Positions 41,298 through 50,774 of a DNA stretch of 64,000 nt are shown in pieces. The DNA is from Pseudomonadota bacterium (GTDB taxonomy: Bacteria; Desulfobacterota; Desulfovibrionia; Desulfovibrionales; Desulfovibrionaceae): positions 1 through 64,000 of the forward strand of contig JAEWQB010000015.1 of the NCBI GenBank assembly GCA_023460395.1. The letters are read 5' to 3'. A program made the position numbers and the translations under genes. Under the pieces are notes generated by a model. That model ran no database searches. It was not told where the DNA came from and saw only the letters and a program-made list of their open reading frames with translations. Each line of letters begins with the position of its first letter. The stretch's first letter is position 1.

Positions 41298-43385
41298 ATG
41301 GCATCTATTCTGGTCCGGTACCCCGGTCCCGGCTGTGTTGTGGAATTCATGCACGGCAACAAGGCACAGGTGGCTTGGGTGCTGGAAGAACAGGCGGGCA
41401 AACTCCGGCTGTTCACCCTGAACAAACGAGAAATGAAACTGGCGGCTGCACGCATTTTACCATGGGCGGGGCCGCAGTATTCCGGTGAGTATTCACGGGA
41501 ACGCATGGCAGCCATCTTGGAAGAGCACCATGCCGCACGCGAGACGCGTGAGGCGGAAATACAGGCGCTAGAGCTGTGGGAGCTTGCACAGGGAGAGGTG
41601 GAAAAAGCCTCTGTGGAATGGTTCTCAGAACTGCTGTGGGACCAACCGCAAGTTGACGACATGGCGGCGCTGGCTCATGCGCTGCTCGCCTGCAAGACCC
41701 ATTTCCGCTTCCAACCGCCGGACTTCGAGATCTACACGACAGACCGTGTGGAAGCTCGCATGGTGGAAGAGCGGAAACGCGCAGAGCGCGAGCAACTCGT
41801 TACCGACGGGCAAGGCTTCTTTCTGTCCCTGTGGGAATGCGCGTCCAAAGGCAAAACACTAAGCAAAGAACCGGAAGGCGAATTTCGCGAACGGCTCAAA
41901 GCCGTTATCCTTGGGCGCATGGCCGACCCGGACAATCACGACATCGATCAAATTTGGAAACTCCTTGCCAAGGGATTGCCGGAAGATCCGCATCTGGCCT
42001 TGCGTCTCGCGCAGGCGTGGAAGCTGGTTCCGCCACATCATAATTTCTGGCTGGACCGCGCAGGGTACGATCCCTCGGACAAATGGGCCACCGCCTTTTC
42101 CCCAGACATAGCGGCTTTGCGCCAACGCGTAGAGGGCCTGCGGACGGAACCTGACGGGTATGCGTATATCTCCATAGATTCCGCCTCCACCCGCGACATT
42201 GACGATGCCTTCCATATTGCCCGCGCGGACGATGGCGGATGGGATCTGCGCATAAGCATCGCTTGTCCGGCCTTGGCGTGGCCTTTTGGAGAACCGTTCG
42301 ACCGCGAGGTCATGCGCCGAGTTACCAGTGTTTACCTGCCGGAAGGCAACGGCAACATGCTGCCTTCGGAACTGGGAACTGACTTCTTCAGCCTTTTGGC
42401 CCAGACACCCCGCCCGTCCCTTGTGCTGGGTATACGCGTGGCACAGGATGGCAATGTGCTCTCCTGCACGCCGCAATTTTCGTGGGTATCCCTTGCCGCC
42501 AACCTGACCTACGTGGACTGCGAGGCTGTTATCGCAGGCAATGGGCAGGCTACCCCCGCCGCGCCCCATGCCGCCAGCCTTGCCTGCGCGTTGGAACTGG
42601 CGAACACGCTACTCGCCCGGCGCATCCAGCAAGGCGCGGTCATCATTGAACGCGATGACCCCAAGCTGACGCTTTCCGCGCAGGGTAACGCCGTAGACGC
42701 GGACGTGCGTGTGGATATTCTGGATGCGGAAGAAACACCCCGTGCCTCACTGCTGGTCAGCGAGATGATGATTCTGACGAATTCCGCCGTTTCCGCATGG
42801 GCCAGAGAGCACGGAACCGCTCTGCTGCACCGCACACAGGACGTCGCCATTCCCAAAGAATATGCCGGGGTCTGGAACCAGCCGCATGATATCGCGCGGG
42901 TGGTCAAATCCCTTTCCTCCGCACTGCTGGAACCTGCGCCCAGACCGCACCGAGGCATCGGGGTGGACGGTTACAGCCCCATTACCTCTCCGTTACGCCG
43001 CTACCCTGACCTTGTGAATGTCGCGCAAGTGCTGCACTATGTGTCCCATGGAATTCCCCGCTGGACCGGAGAAGATCTGGCAGCCATGCTGCCCGCGCTA
43101 AACGCGCGGCTTGATGCGGTGGGGCAAATACAGCGGTTTCGTCCCCGATACTGGAAATTGCTCTATTTCCGGCAACAGGGCGATGCGGTATGGTGGGACG
43201 CCGTAGTTACGGAAGACAACGACATGTTCGTCACAGTGTCTCTGCCCCGGCAGCAAATTTTCGTGCGCGGCAGACGCCGTTCTTTTGGAGACAAGGTATA
43301 TCCCGGTCAATGCCTGAAAGTACGGCTGGGCAAAGTACGTCCGCTGGAAAACGAAATTCAGATCGCTGACGTAATGGAAGAATAG
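41298..43385 (+). CDS. RNase II/R-family exoribonuclease
   Basis: 695 aa 3'-to-5' exoribonuclease. The RNB catalytic domain lies at about 285-600: ISIDSASTRDIDDAFHIAR carries the metal-binding aspartates, followed by VTSVYLPEGNGNMLPSELG and the C-terminal GYSPITSPLRRYPDLVN block. The first ~280 residues are family-divergent, with an acidic helical stretch in place of clear cold-shock domains. A short S1-like barrel ends the protein (FGDKVYPGQCLKVRLGKV). It lies eight bases ahead of plsY, forming an RNase-plsY-thrC run. Confidence 0.92.
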   Translation: MASILVRYPGPGCVVEFMHGNKAQVAWVLEEQAGKLRLFTLNKREMKLAAARILPWAGPQYSGEYSRERMAAILEEHHAARETREAEIQALELWELAQGEVEKASVEWFSELLWDQPQVDDMAALAHALLACKTHFRFQPPDFEIYTTDRVEARMVEERKRAEREQLVTDGQGFFLSLWECASKGKTLSKEPEGEFRERLKAVILGRMADPDNHDIDQIWKLLAKGLPEDPHLALRLAQAWKLVPPHHNFWLDRAGYDPSDKWATAFSPDIAALRQRVEGLRTEPDGYAYISIDSASTRDIDDAFHIARADDGGWDLRISIACPALAWPFGEPFDREVMRRVTSVYLPEGNGNMLPSELGTDFFSLLAQTPRPSLVLGIRVAQDGNVLSCTPQFSWVSLAANLTYVDCEAVIAGNGQATPAAPHAASLACALELANTLLARRIQQGAVIIERDDPKLTLSAQGNAVDADVRVDILDAEETPRASLLVSEMMILTNSAVSAWAREHGTALLHRTQDVAIPKEYAGVWNQPHDIARVVKSLSSALLEPAPRPHRGIGVDGYSPITSPLRRYPDLVNVAQVLHYVSHGIPRWTGEDLAAMLPALNARLDAVGQIQRFRPRYWKLLYFRQQGDAVWWDAVVTEDNDMFVTVSLPRQQIFVRGRRRSFGDKVYPGQCLKVRLGKVRPLENEIQIADVMEE

Positions 43386-43393
43386 GAGCATAT

Positions 43394-44011
43394 ATGCTGG
43401 CAAAATTATTGTGGCTGGTCATCGCCTACCTCGTCGGCTCCATTCCCTTTGGTCTGCTGGTGGCCCGTGCCACCTGCGGGGTGGACCCCCGCTCAGGCGG
43501 AAGCGGCAATGTGGGAGCGACTAACGTAGCCCGTCTGTGCGGTGCCCGCTACGGCGCGCTTACGCTGGCGCTGGACCTGCTTAAAGGCTTGCTGCCCGTA
43601 TGGATGGGCATGCTTGTCAGCCACCACCCTCTCTTTCTTTCGCTTGTAGCGCTGGCCGCGCTGTGCGGTCATGTGTTTTCTCTATTTTTGGACTTCAAGG
43701 GCGGTAAGGCCGTGGCCACGACCATTGGTGTATTTCTGCCGTTGGCGTTCGGTAGCCTGCTGCTCAGTTGTGCCGCCTGCCTGCTGGTCATCTGGCGCAC
43801 GGGCTACGTGTCGCTCGGCTCACTTACGCTGGTCACGCTCATGCCGCTCTTCCTGTTCCTTTCTGGCAACTGGGGCTTTGTGCCGCTGGCGCTTGTCATC
43901 ATGGCGCTGGTTTACTGGACCCATCGTGAGAACATAGGCCGCCTCGCTCGTGGCGAGGAAAAAGCCTGGCAAAAAAAGAAGAATCATGAGGAGCAGAGAA
44001 CAGATGCGTAA
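43394..44011 (+). CDS. plsY: Acyl-phosphate:glycerol-3-phosphate acyltransferase PlsY
   Basis: First acylation in phospholipid synthesis, using acyl-phosphate from PlsX. 205 aa, five membrane helices. The three conserved motifs are seen: YLVGSIPFG followed by SGGSGNVGATNVAR (motif 1), HVFSLFLDFKGGKAVATTIGV (motif 2 with GGKAVAT) and the late THRENIGRL (motif 3). It overlaps thrC by eight bases. plsX is not in the window. Confidence 0.97.
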   Translation: MLAKLLWLVIAYLVGSIPFGLLVARATCGVDPRSGGSGNVGATNVARLCGARYGALTLALDLLKGLLPVWMGMLVSHHPLFLSLVALAALCGHVFSLFLDFKGGKAVATTIGVFLPLAFGSLLLSCAACLLVIWRTGYVSLGSLTLVTLMPLFLFLSGNWGFVPLALVIMALVYWTHRENIGRLARGEEKAWQKKKNHEEQRTDA

Positions 44012-45455
44012 CGCGGATGTATTTCCCCAGTACCGGGGAGAAATGGAGTACTATTGCCTTGGCTGCGGCGAGCGGCATGGGGTGGACGACCTGCTTTACA
44101 CCTGCCCCACCTGCGGCGGGGTCTTTCTGCTCGACAATCTGAACTTTGACGCGTTGGCGAAAACCTCCGGGGACCAATGGCGCGAGCTTTTCGATGCGCG
44201 CGCATCTTCCCGTAACACCGCCCTGCGCGGCATTTTCCGTTTCTATGAGCTGATGGCTCCTGTGTTGGAAGAAGAGGATATCGTCTATCTGGGCGAGGGC
44301 AACACCCCCATTGTGGAAGCCAGCGACCACCTTGTCGCCCACACGGGTGTGCGTTTCGCGTACAAAAATGACGGTCAGAACCCCAGTGGTTCGTTTAAAG
44401 ACCGTGGCATGGCCTGCGCCTTTTCCTACCTCAAGGCGCTGGTACGCAAGCACAACTGGGATGAAGTGCTTACCGTGTGCGCCTCTACGGGCGACACCTC
44501 TGCCGCAGCCGCACAGTACGCCTCTTACGTAGGTGCGCCGCTCAAATCCGTAGTGCTCCTGCCCCACGGCAAGGTCACCCCGCAGCAGCTTTCGCAGCCG
44601 CTCGGTTCCGGGGCTACCGTGCTGGAAGTGCCCGGCGTATTTGACGACTGCATGAAAGTGGTGGAACACCTTGCAGAAAACTACCGGGTGGCCCTGCTGA
44701 ACTCCAAAAACAGCTGGCGCATTCTGGGTCAAGAATCCTACGCCTTTGAAGTGGCCCAGTGGTACAACTGGGACGTAGCGGACAAATGCGTCTTTGTGCC
44801 CGTGGGTAACGCCGGAAATATCACCGCCCTTATGGATGGTTTCCTGAAAATGTTCCGTCTGGGCATCATCAAGGCGCTGCCCCGCGTGTTTGGCGTGCAG
44901 TCACACCACGCGGACCCGGTATACCGCTATTACAGCGTGGAAGACCCCAAAAAACGCCACTACGAACCGGTTGCCGTTCAGCCTTCCGTGGCACAGGCCG
45001 CCATGATCGGCAATCCTGTGTCGTTCCCGCGTGTGAAGCACTTCGCGGAACAGTTTGAAGCTATCGGCGGTCACGGAATCTTCCAGATTCTGCATGTGAC
45101 GGAACAGCAGATTATGGACGCCACGCTTGAAGCCAACCGCAACGGGCACATCACCTGCACGCAGGGTGGCGAATGCTTTGCCGGACTTAAGCGCGCACTG
45201 GAGCTGGGCCTTATTGAACCCGGTCAAAGCGCCGTGCTGGATGCCACCGCTCACGCGCTCAAGTTCTCCGGTTTTCAGGATATGTATTTCAGCAACACCT
45301 TCCCGCCGGAGTACGGTATCACGCCGGATGCCTCACTCGCCAACACGCCGGAGTTGCTGCTGAACACGGAAGACAAGGCGCGTCTGTCGTCTGAAGAATA
45401 CACGCTTGCCGCTTCCGACGCCGTGGCGAAACGGCTCGGCTTGGCCCGTAAATAA
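44004..45455 (+). CDS. thrC: Threonine synthase
   Basis: PLP enzyme converting O-phosphohomoserine to threonine. 484 aa. An N-terminal zinc-ribbon-like pair (CLGCGERHG, CPTCGG) precedes the PLP fold. The lysine that binds PLP is in NPSGSFKDRGMA and the phosphate-binding loop is VPVGNAGNIT. The start at 44004 is chosen from AGGAG upstream and the family N-terminus; an ATG at 43986 is in frame. It ends before two successive hairpins, the second a clear terminator. Confidence 0.95.
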   Translation: MRNADVFPQYRGEMEYYCLGCGERHGVDDLLYTCPTCGGVFLLDNLNFDALAKTSGDQWRELFDARASSRNTALRGIFRFYELMAPVLEEEDIVYLGEGNTPIVEASDHLVAHTGVRFAYKNDGQNPSGSFKDRGMACAFSYLKALVRKHNWDEVLTVCASTGDTSAAAAQYASYVGAPLKSVVLLPHGKVTPQQLSQPLGSGATVLEVPGVFDDCMKVVEHLAENYRVALLNSKNSWRILGQESYAFEVAQWYNWDVADKCVFVPVGNAGNITALMDGFLKMFRLGIIKALPRVFGVQSHHADPVYRYYSVEDPKKRHYEPVAVQPSVAQAAMIGNPVSFPRVKHFAEQFEAIGGHGIFQILHVTEQQIMDATLEANRNGHITCTQGGECFAGLKRALELGLIEPGQSAVLDATAHALKFSGFQDMYFSNTFPPEYGITPDASLANTPELLLNTEDKARLSSEEYTLAASDAVAKRLGLARK

Positions 45456-45461
45456 TACAAC

Positions 45462-45500
45462 CGTCGCAAGACGGCCCCTGTACGGGACCGCCTTGCGACG
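45462..45500. repeat. Inverted repeat just after thrC
   Basis: CGTCGCAAG pairs with CTTGCGACG, with a further GG-CCC/GGG-CC inner pairing. No T-tract. It is followed within 17 bases by the true terminator, so it may protect the 3' end of the thrC mRNA. Confidence 0.65.
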
Positions 45501-45516
45501 ATGCGTAAACAGCCAC

Positions 45517-45549
45517 AAAAAGGCCCCTCGCTAGCGAGGGGCCTTTTTT
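45517..45549. terminator. Bidirectional terminator between thrC and hisF
   Basis: A perfect palindrome of 16-base arms (AAAAAGGCCCCTCGCT with its complement) and T/A runs at both ends, serving the convergent thrC and hisF units. Confidence 0.95.
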
Positions 45550-45677
45550 ACACAACCAACATATATTCCACTAGGCCGACCAGCCCATCAAAAACAAATG
45601 GCACGCGGCGGCGTCACGCCCGTACTCGGCGAAGCTACCCCCTCCGGCTTACCGCCAGCGGGCTTCTTCAAGACGAG

Positions 45678-46457
45678 CTACCAGACCATACGCATTTTTG
45701 CGCCCATGGCCTGAATCTGGCGCTTCAAATCCGGGATAGTGTACTCTCCATAATGGACGATGGAGGCTATCAGCGCCGCGGTTGCCTTACCTTCGGTCAG
45801 GGCGTCGTACATATGCACAGGCTTTCCCGCGCCGCCGGAAGCAATAACGGGAATGGACACGGCTTCCGCCACCATACGGGTGAGCACAAGCTCGTAGCCG
45901 TCCTTGGTTCCATCCGCGTCTATGGAGTTGACACAAATCTCTCCGGCTCCCAGAGCCTCCGCAGTTTTCGCCCAGTCAATGGCGTCCATGCCCATATGTT
46001 TACGACCGCCATGAATGACGATTTCATAGCCGGAAGGAATGGCTTCGCTCACGGGCACACGCTTCACGTCCATGCCCAGTACCACGGCTTGTGAACCGAA
46101 ACGGACCGCGCCCTCGCTGATAATATCCGGGTTTTTCACCGCACCGGAATTCACGGAGATTTTTTCCGCGCCCGCGTTCAGCGCATCGCGCATGTCGTCT
46201 ACGGAACCAATGCCGCCCCCCACGGAGAACGGGATAAAGATAGTGGACGCCACCTTCTCCACAACGTCGAGGAAAATGCCGCGCCCTTCGTGTGAGGCGG
46301 TGATGTCATAGAAGACGATTTCGTCCGCGCCTTCTTCATAATATTTTTTTGCGGTCAGCACGGGGTCGCCGATATCCACGTTCCCCTGAAACTTCACACC
46401 CTTGGTCAGCTTGCCGTCCCGCACGTCCAGACAGGGAATAACGCGTTTACTCAGCAT
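45678..46457 (-). CDS. hisF: Imidazole glycerol phosphate synthase, cyclase subunit
   Basis: Cyclase half of the HisFH enzyme that makes IGP and AICAR from PRFAR and ammonia. 259 aa (beta/alpha)8 barrel. RVIPCLDVRDGKLTKGVKF carries the first catalytic Asp and SIDADGTKDGYE the second; PFSVGGGIGS and PVIASGGAGKP are the phosphate-binding loops. GGAGG six bases upstream sets the start, which lies inside the 3' end of hisH (11-base overlap). The AICAR it releases feeds the transformylase encoded 5 kb away. Confidence 0.97.
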   Translation of the reverse strand: MLSKRVIPCLDVRDGKLTKGVKFQGNVDIGDPVLTAKKYYEEGADEIVFYDITASHEGRGIFLDVVEKVASTIFIPFSVGGGIGSVDDMRDALNAGAEKISVNSGAVKNPDIISEGAVRFGSQAVVLGMDVKRVPVSEAIPSGYEIVIHGGRKHMGMDAIDWAKTAEALGAGEICVNSIDADGTKDGYELVLTRMVAEAVSIPVIASGGAGKPVHMYDALTEGKATAALIASIVHYGEYTIPDLKRQIQAMGAKMRMVW

Positions 46458-47088
46458 GTGCGGCCTCCCGGCAATAGGCATAAAAGTTTTGCAGCACCTT
46501 CAGCCCCGGCCTGCCACTTTTTTCAGGATGGAACTGCACGGCCCACAGCCCCGGTCCGCCGTGAATAGCGCAAAAATCCAGCCCGTAGTGCGTGGTAGCC
46601 AGCACATACTCCGGCGCGGGATCGGGGTAATAGCTATGGACGAAGTAAAACTCCGCGTCGCTCTCTATACCGCGCATCAGTTCGCAGGGCTTACGCAGTG
46701 TCAGGCTGTTCCATCCCATATGCGGCACCCGGATGGGACTGCCATCTTCTTCCTCCCACGCGGGGTTGAACAGATTGCACTGCCCGGGGATAATGCCCAG
46801 CGCCTGCGTATCATTCTCCTGACTGTAATCCAGCATAATCTGACAGCCCACGCAAATGCCCAGCAATGGCCTGCCCGCCTCCACGGCGTGTTTGAGCACC
46901 CTGTCCAGCCCGGTGGACGTGAGTTCGTCCATGGCCTGCCCCGCCGCACCCACTCCGGGAAAGATTATCCCGTCTGCGGCCCTGATTTCCTCAGGGTCCG
47001 CCGTGATCATATTGGGAATACCAAGATGGTCCAGCGCGCGGCGAACGCTGGTCTGGTTGCCCGCTTTGTACTTCAAAATGGCGAGCAT
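46447..47088 (-). CDS. hisH: Imidazole glycerol phosphate synthase, glutaminase subunit
   Basis: Supplies ammonia to HisF. 213 aa class I glutamine amidotransferase. The nucleophile block reads GICVGCQIML (canonical GICLGMQ), and the His-Glu pair is in VQFHPEKSG. AGGAGGAG precedes the ATG. Translationally coupled with hisF by overlap. Confidence 0.96.
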   Translation of the reverse strand: MLAILKYKAGNQTSVRRALDHLGIPNMITADPEEIRAADGIIFPGVGAAGQAMDELTSTGLDRVLKHAVEAGRPLLGICVGCQIMLDYSQENDTQALGIIPGQCNLFNPAWEEEDGSPIRVPHMGWNSLTLRKPCELMRGIESDAEFYFVHSYYPDPAPEYVLATTHYGLDFCAIHGGPGLWAVQFHPEKSGRPGLKVLQNFYAYCREAAHAE

Positions 47089-47504
47089 AGGTGTCTCCTC
47101 CTCGAATTAGCCCGGCGGAATATACCCGCAGGCGTGTGTCGGTTTCCACATTCCGGGAAAGACGGCATACACCGGACATTCCCCGGATGGAACACGGATA
47201 GGCTATTGGGCAGTACCAAGCACGACGAACAAGGGCAAGTCTTTCATGGCATCTTCAGATTATACATTTCTGCCATTTTCCGTTCTTGCTAAACCAAGCG
47301 TTCCTATAGTAAGCAAGGTCGTTTTCGGACGGGGAGGCTGCTATGCCCGCATAGCAAAGCCCCACACGAGAAGGGCGTGACCAGCGTTCCCACAAAGGAT
47401 AGAGACGGCGCTGCGAGGCGACCGCCCCGTAGCGCAAGGCAGACAAACCGACCCAACAGCAACACAGGGACCGGAGAAGGCTCCTGCACAGGGAATAGTG
47501 AGAC
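47089..47504. other. Divergent intergenic region hisH / carB with structured leader
   Basis: About 415 bases between divergent genes. Promoters for both should be here. In the carB direction, TGCTATGC/GCATAGCA at about 47338-47356 forms a perfect 8-base hairpin within a GC-rich leader that also contains further short pairings. No known riboswitch or peptide leader is recognised. Confidence 0.45.
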
Positions 47505-50500
47505 ATGCCGAAAAGGACTGATATACGGCGCATCATGGTCATCGGCTCCGGCCCCATTGTTATCGGCCAAGCCTGCGAATTTGACTACTCTGGCACTCAG
47601 GCCGTGAAAGCCCTGAAGGAAGAGGGATATGAAGTGGTGTTGGTGAACTCCAACCCCGCCACTATCATGACCGACCCCAACCTTGCCGACCGCACCTACA
47701 TCGAACCCATTGAACCGGAAACCGTAGCGGAAATTATCCGCAAAGAACGCCCCTGTGCCCTGCTACCCACCTTGGGCGGACAAACCGGCTTAAATACCGC
47801 ATTGGCCGTGGCAAAGATGGGCGTTCTGGAAGAATGCGGTGTGGAACTTATCGGTGCCACGGAAGCCGTTATTGAAAAGGCGGAAAGCCGCGATCTCTTC
47901 CGGCGGGCCATGGCGAACATTGGCCTTAATGTGCCCCAATCCGCCGTTGCCCGCACTATGGATGACGTGCGTCGCATTGGCGAAGAAATGGCCTTCCCCA
48001 TCATCATCCGCCCCGCCTTCACTCTGGGCGGCAAGGGCGGCGGCATTGCCTATAATATGGAAGATCTGGAGGCCATTGCCTCGCAAGGCCTTGCCGCGTC
48101 CATTCAGTCCGAAATCCTGCTGGAACAATCGGTGCTGGGTTGGAAAGAGTTTGAGATGGAAGTAATGCGCGACAAGGCGGACAACTGCGTCATTATCTGT
48201 TCCATAGAAAACTTCGACCCCATGGGGGTGCACACGGGCGACTCCATTACCGTGGCGCCCGCGCAAACCCTGACAGACCTCGAATATCAGCAGATGCGCG
48301 ATGCCTCCATTGCCATTATGCGCGAAATAGGTGTGGAAACCGGCGGTTCCAATGTGCAGTTCGGCGTGAACCCGGAAAACGGCGAATTGGTGGTTATTGA
48401 AATGAACCCCCGCGTCAGCCGCTCCTCTGCCTTGGCGTCAAAGGCGACTGGCTTCCCCATCGCCAAAATCGCCGCCAAACTCGCCGTGGGCTACACGCTG
48501 GACGAAATTCCCAACGACATCACGCGGGAAACCATGGCCTCGTTTGAGCCGACCATAGACTACGTGGTCACCAAAATTCCCCGCTTTACCTTTGAAAAAT
48601 TCCCCGGTGCCAAAGACGAGTTGAACACCGCCATGAAGAGCGTGGGCGAGGCTATGTCCATAGGCCGGACCTTCAAGGAATCGCTCCAGAAGGGCCTGCG
48701 CTCGCTGGAAGTAGGCGCGGGTGGACTTGGACGCGACTTCCGCGCCAAACTGCCGGAGCGGGAAGACGTGCTCGCCAAGCTGCGCACTCCCAACTCGCAG
48801 CGCATGTTCCATATTCGCAACGCCATGCTCATGGGCATGAGTGTGGAAGAGGTTTTCGAGCTTACCAAAATCGACCCATGGTTCCTGCACCAGATTCAAG
48901 ACATTCTCGCGGTGGAGGACGAACTGCGCGACTTTGGGCGGGCCAACGCCCTCACCCCGGACAACGCCGAACTCCTTTCGCTGATGCGCCGCGCCAAGGA
49001 ATGCGGCTTTTCCGACCGCCAACTGGCGGAAATGTGGAAACAACCGGAAACCGCCGTCCGTCAGTTGCGGAAAGACATGGGCATCCACCCCACGTTCTAT
49101 CTTGTGGACACCTGCGCATCGGAATTTGAAGCATACACCCCATATTACTATTCCACCTACGAGACGGGGAACGAAATCGTTCCCGAAGACCGCAAAAAAG
49201 TCATCATCCTCGGTGGCGGACCCAACCGCATCGGGCAGGGGATTGAGTTTGACTACTGCTGCTGCCACGCTTCATTCGCGCTCCGCGACATGGGCGTGCA
49301 GTCCATTATGGTGAACTCCAACCCGGAAACAGTCTCTACCGACTACGACACCTCAGACCGGCTCTACTTTGAACCGCTCACCTATGAAGATGTCATGAAC
49401 ATCGTGGAACTGGAAAAACCCGATGGCGTTATCGTGCAATTTGGCGGACAAACACCGCTTAATCTCGCCGTGCAGTTGCTGCGCGCCGGCGTGCCCATTC
49501 TCGGTACACACCCAGACTCCATTGACCGTGCGGAAGACCGCGAACGGTTTCAGGCGCTTATAGAAAAACTCCACCTTACCCAGCCCCCCAACGCCACAGT
49601 CATGACGCTGGAAGAGGCGCGTAAGGCAGCGGAAACCATCACGTATCCGTTGGTAGTCCGCCCCTCCTACGTATTGGGCGGCCGCGCCATGGAAATCGTG
49701 TATGACGAGGAACAACTCGCCACATACTTCCGCGACGTGGTGGGCACGCACGCCCCGGAACATCCCATCCTGCTGGACAAGTTCCTTGAAAACGCCATTG
49801 AAGTGGACGTGGACGCGCTGGCAGACGGCACGGACGTTTACGTGGCGGGCATTATGGAGCACATTGAAGAAGCGGGCATCCACTCCGGCGACTCCGCCTG
49901 CGCCCTGCCACCCTATTCCCTCCCCGATAGCATTGTGGAAGAAATAGACCGGCAGACCGTGGCGCTAGCCAAAGAATTGCGCGTGGTGGGCCTCATGAAT
50001 ATTCAGTTCGCCGTCAAAGACGGCACGGTTTTCATTCTGGAAGTGAACCCCCGCGCCTCGCGTACCGCCCCCTTTGTTTCCAAGGCCACGGGCGTGCCGC
50101 TCCCCCGCCTCGCCACACAGGTGATGATGGGCAAAACCATCCGGGAACTAAACCCCGCGGCCCTGCGCCGCTCCGGCTACATCTCGGTCAAGGAATCGGT
50201 GTTTCCCTTCAACCGTTTCCCCGGCGTGGATATTCTTCTCGGACCAGAAATGCGCTCCACCGGCGAAGTTATGGGTATTGCTCACACCTTTGAGGAAGCC
50301 TTTATGAAAGGCCAACTTGCTTGCGGGCAACGGTTGCCACAGTCCGGTAAGGTGTTTATCTCGGTAAACGACCGTGACAAAACCAGCATCCTAGATGTGG
50401 CAAGCAAGTTCCACAATCTTGGATTTGAAATTCTGGCCACCACGGGCACAGCGCGGCTTTTCGCCGACCACGGCGTTCCCGCCACCCGCGTCGCCAAGGT

Positions 50501-50774
50501 GTATGAAGGACGTCCCAACATTGTGGACTTCATTAAAAACGGAGAAGTGGCCCTGTTGGTGAACACCGCCTCCGGGAAACGCACGGTAGAGGACTCCCGG
50601 TCCATCCGTCAGGCAACGCTGCTGTACGGCGTGCCTTACTCCACCACCGTTTCCGGCGCACGCGCCATCGCCATGGCTATTGCCGAACAACGACGCTGCG
50701 GCCTGAATGTGCAGTGCCTTCAGGAATACTATGCGGGCGACAAATCAGAACGCGCCTGCAAGGAACAAGCATGA
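47505..50774 (+). CDS. carB: Carbamoyl-phosphate synthase large subunit
   Basis: Makes carbamoyl phosphate for pyrimidine and arginine synthesis. 1089 aa, the normal size, with two homologous ATP-grasp halves: the first starts IMVIGSGPIVIGQACEFDYSG, the second VIILGGGPNRIGQGIEFDYCC. RPAFTLGGKGGG and RPSYVLGGRAME are the two ATP-loop blocks. The C-terminal ~140 residues are the MGS allosteric domain (ILATTGTARLFADHGVPATRV). carA is not adjacent. The stop overlaps the purF start (ATGA). Confidence 0.98.
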   Translation: MPKRTDIRRIMVIGSGPIVIGQACEFDYSGTQAVKALKEEGYEVVLVNSNPATIMTDPNLADRTYIEPIEPETVAEIIRKERPCALLPTLGGQTGLNTALAVAKMGVLEECGVELIGATEAVIEKAESRDLFRRAMANIGLNVPQSAVARTMDDVRRIGEEMAFPIIIRPAFTLGGKGGGIAYNMEDLEAIASQGLAASIQSEILLEQSVLGWKEFEMEVMRDKADNCVIICSIENFDPMGVHTGDSITVAPAQTLTDLEYQQMRDASIAIMREIGVETGGSNVQFGVNPENGELVVIEMNPRVSRSSALASKATGFPIAKIAAKLAVGYTLDEIPNDITRETMASFEPTIDYVVTKIPRFTFEKFPGAKDELNTAMKSVGEAMSIGRTFKESLQKGLRSLEVGAGGLGRDFRAKLPEREDVLAKLRTPNSQRMFHIRNAMLMGMSVEEVFELTKIDPWFLHQIQDILAVEDELRDFGRANALTPDNAELLSLMRRAKECGFSDRQLAEMWKQPETAVRQLRKDMGIHPTFYLVDTCASEFEAYTPYYYSTYETGNEIVPEDRKKVIILGGGPNRIGQGIEFDYCCCHASFALRDMGVQSIMVNSNPETVSTDYDTSDRLYFEPLTYEDVMNIVELEKPDGVIVQFGGQTPLNLAVQLLRAGVPILGTHPDSIDRAEDRERFQALIEKLHLTQPPNATVMTLEEARKAAETITYPLVVRPSYVLGGRAMEIVYDEEQLATYFRDVVGTHAPEHPILLDKFLENAIEVDVDALADGTDVYVAGIMEHIEEAGIHSGDSACALPPYSLPDSIVEEIDRQTVALAKELRVVGLMNIQFAVKDGTVFILEVNPRASRTAPFVSKATGVPLPRLATQVMMGKTIRELNPAALRRSGYISVKESVFPFNRFPGVDILLGPEMRSTGEVMGIAHTFEEAFMKGQLACGQRLPQSGKVFISVNDRDKTSILDVASKFHNLGFEILATTGTARLFADHGVPATRVAKVYEGRPNIVDFIKNGEVALLVNTASGKRTVEDSRSIRQATLLYGVPYSTTVSGARAIAMAIAEQRRCGLNVQCLQEYYAGDKSERACKEQA

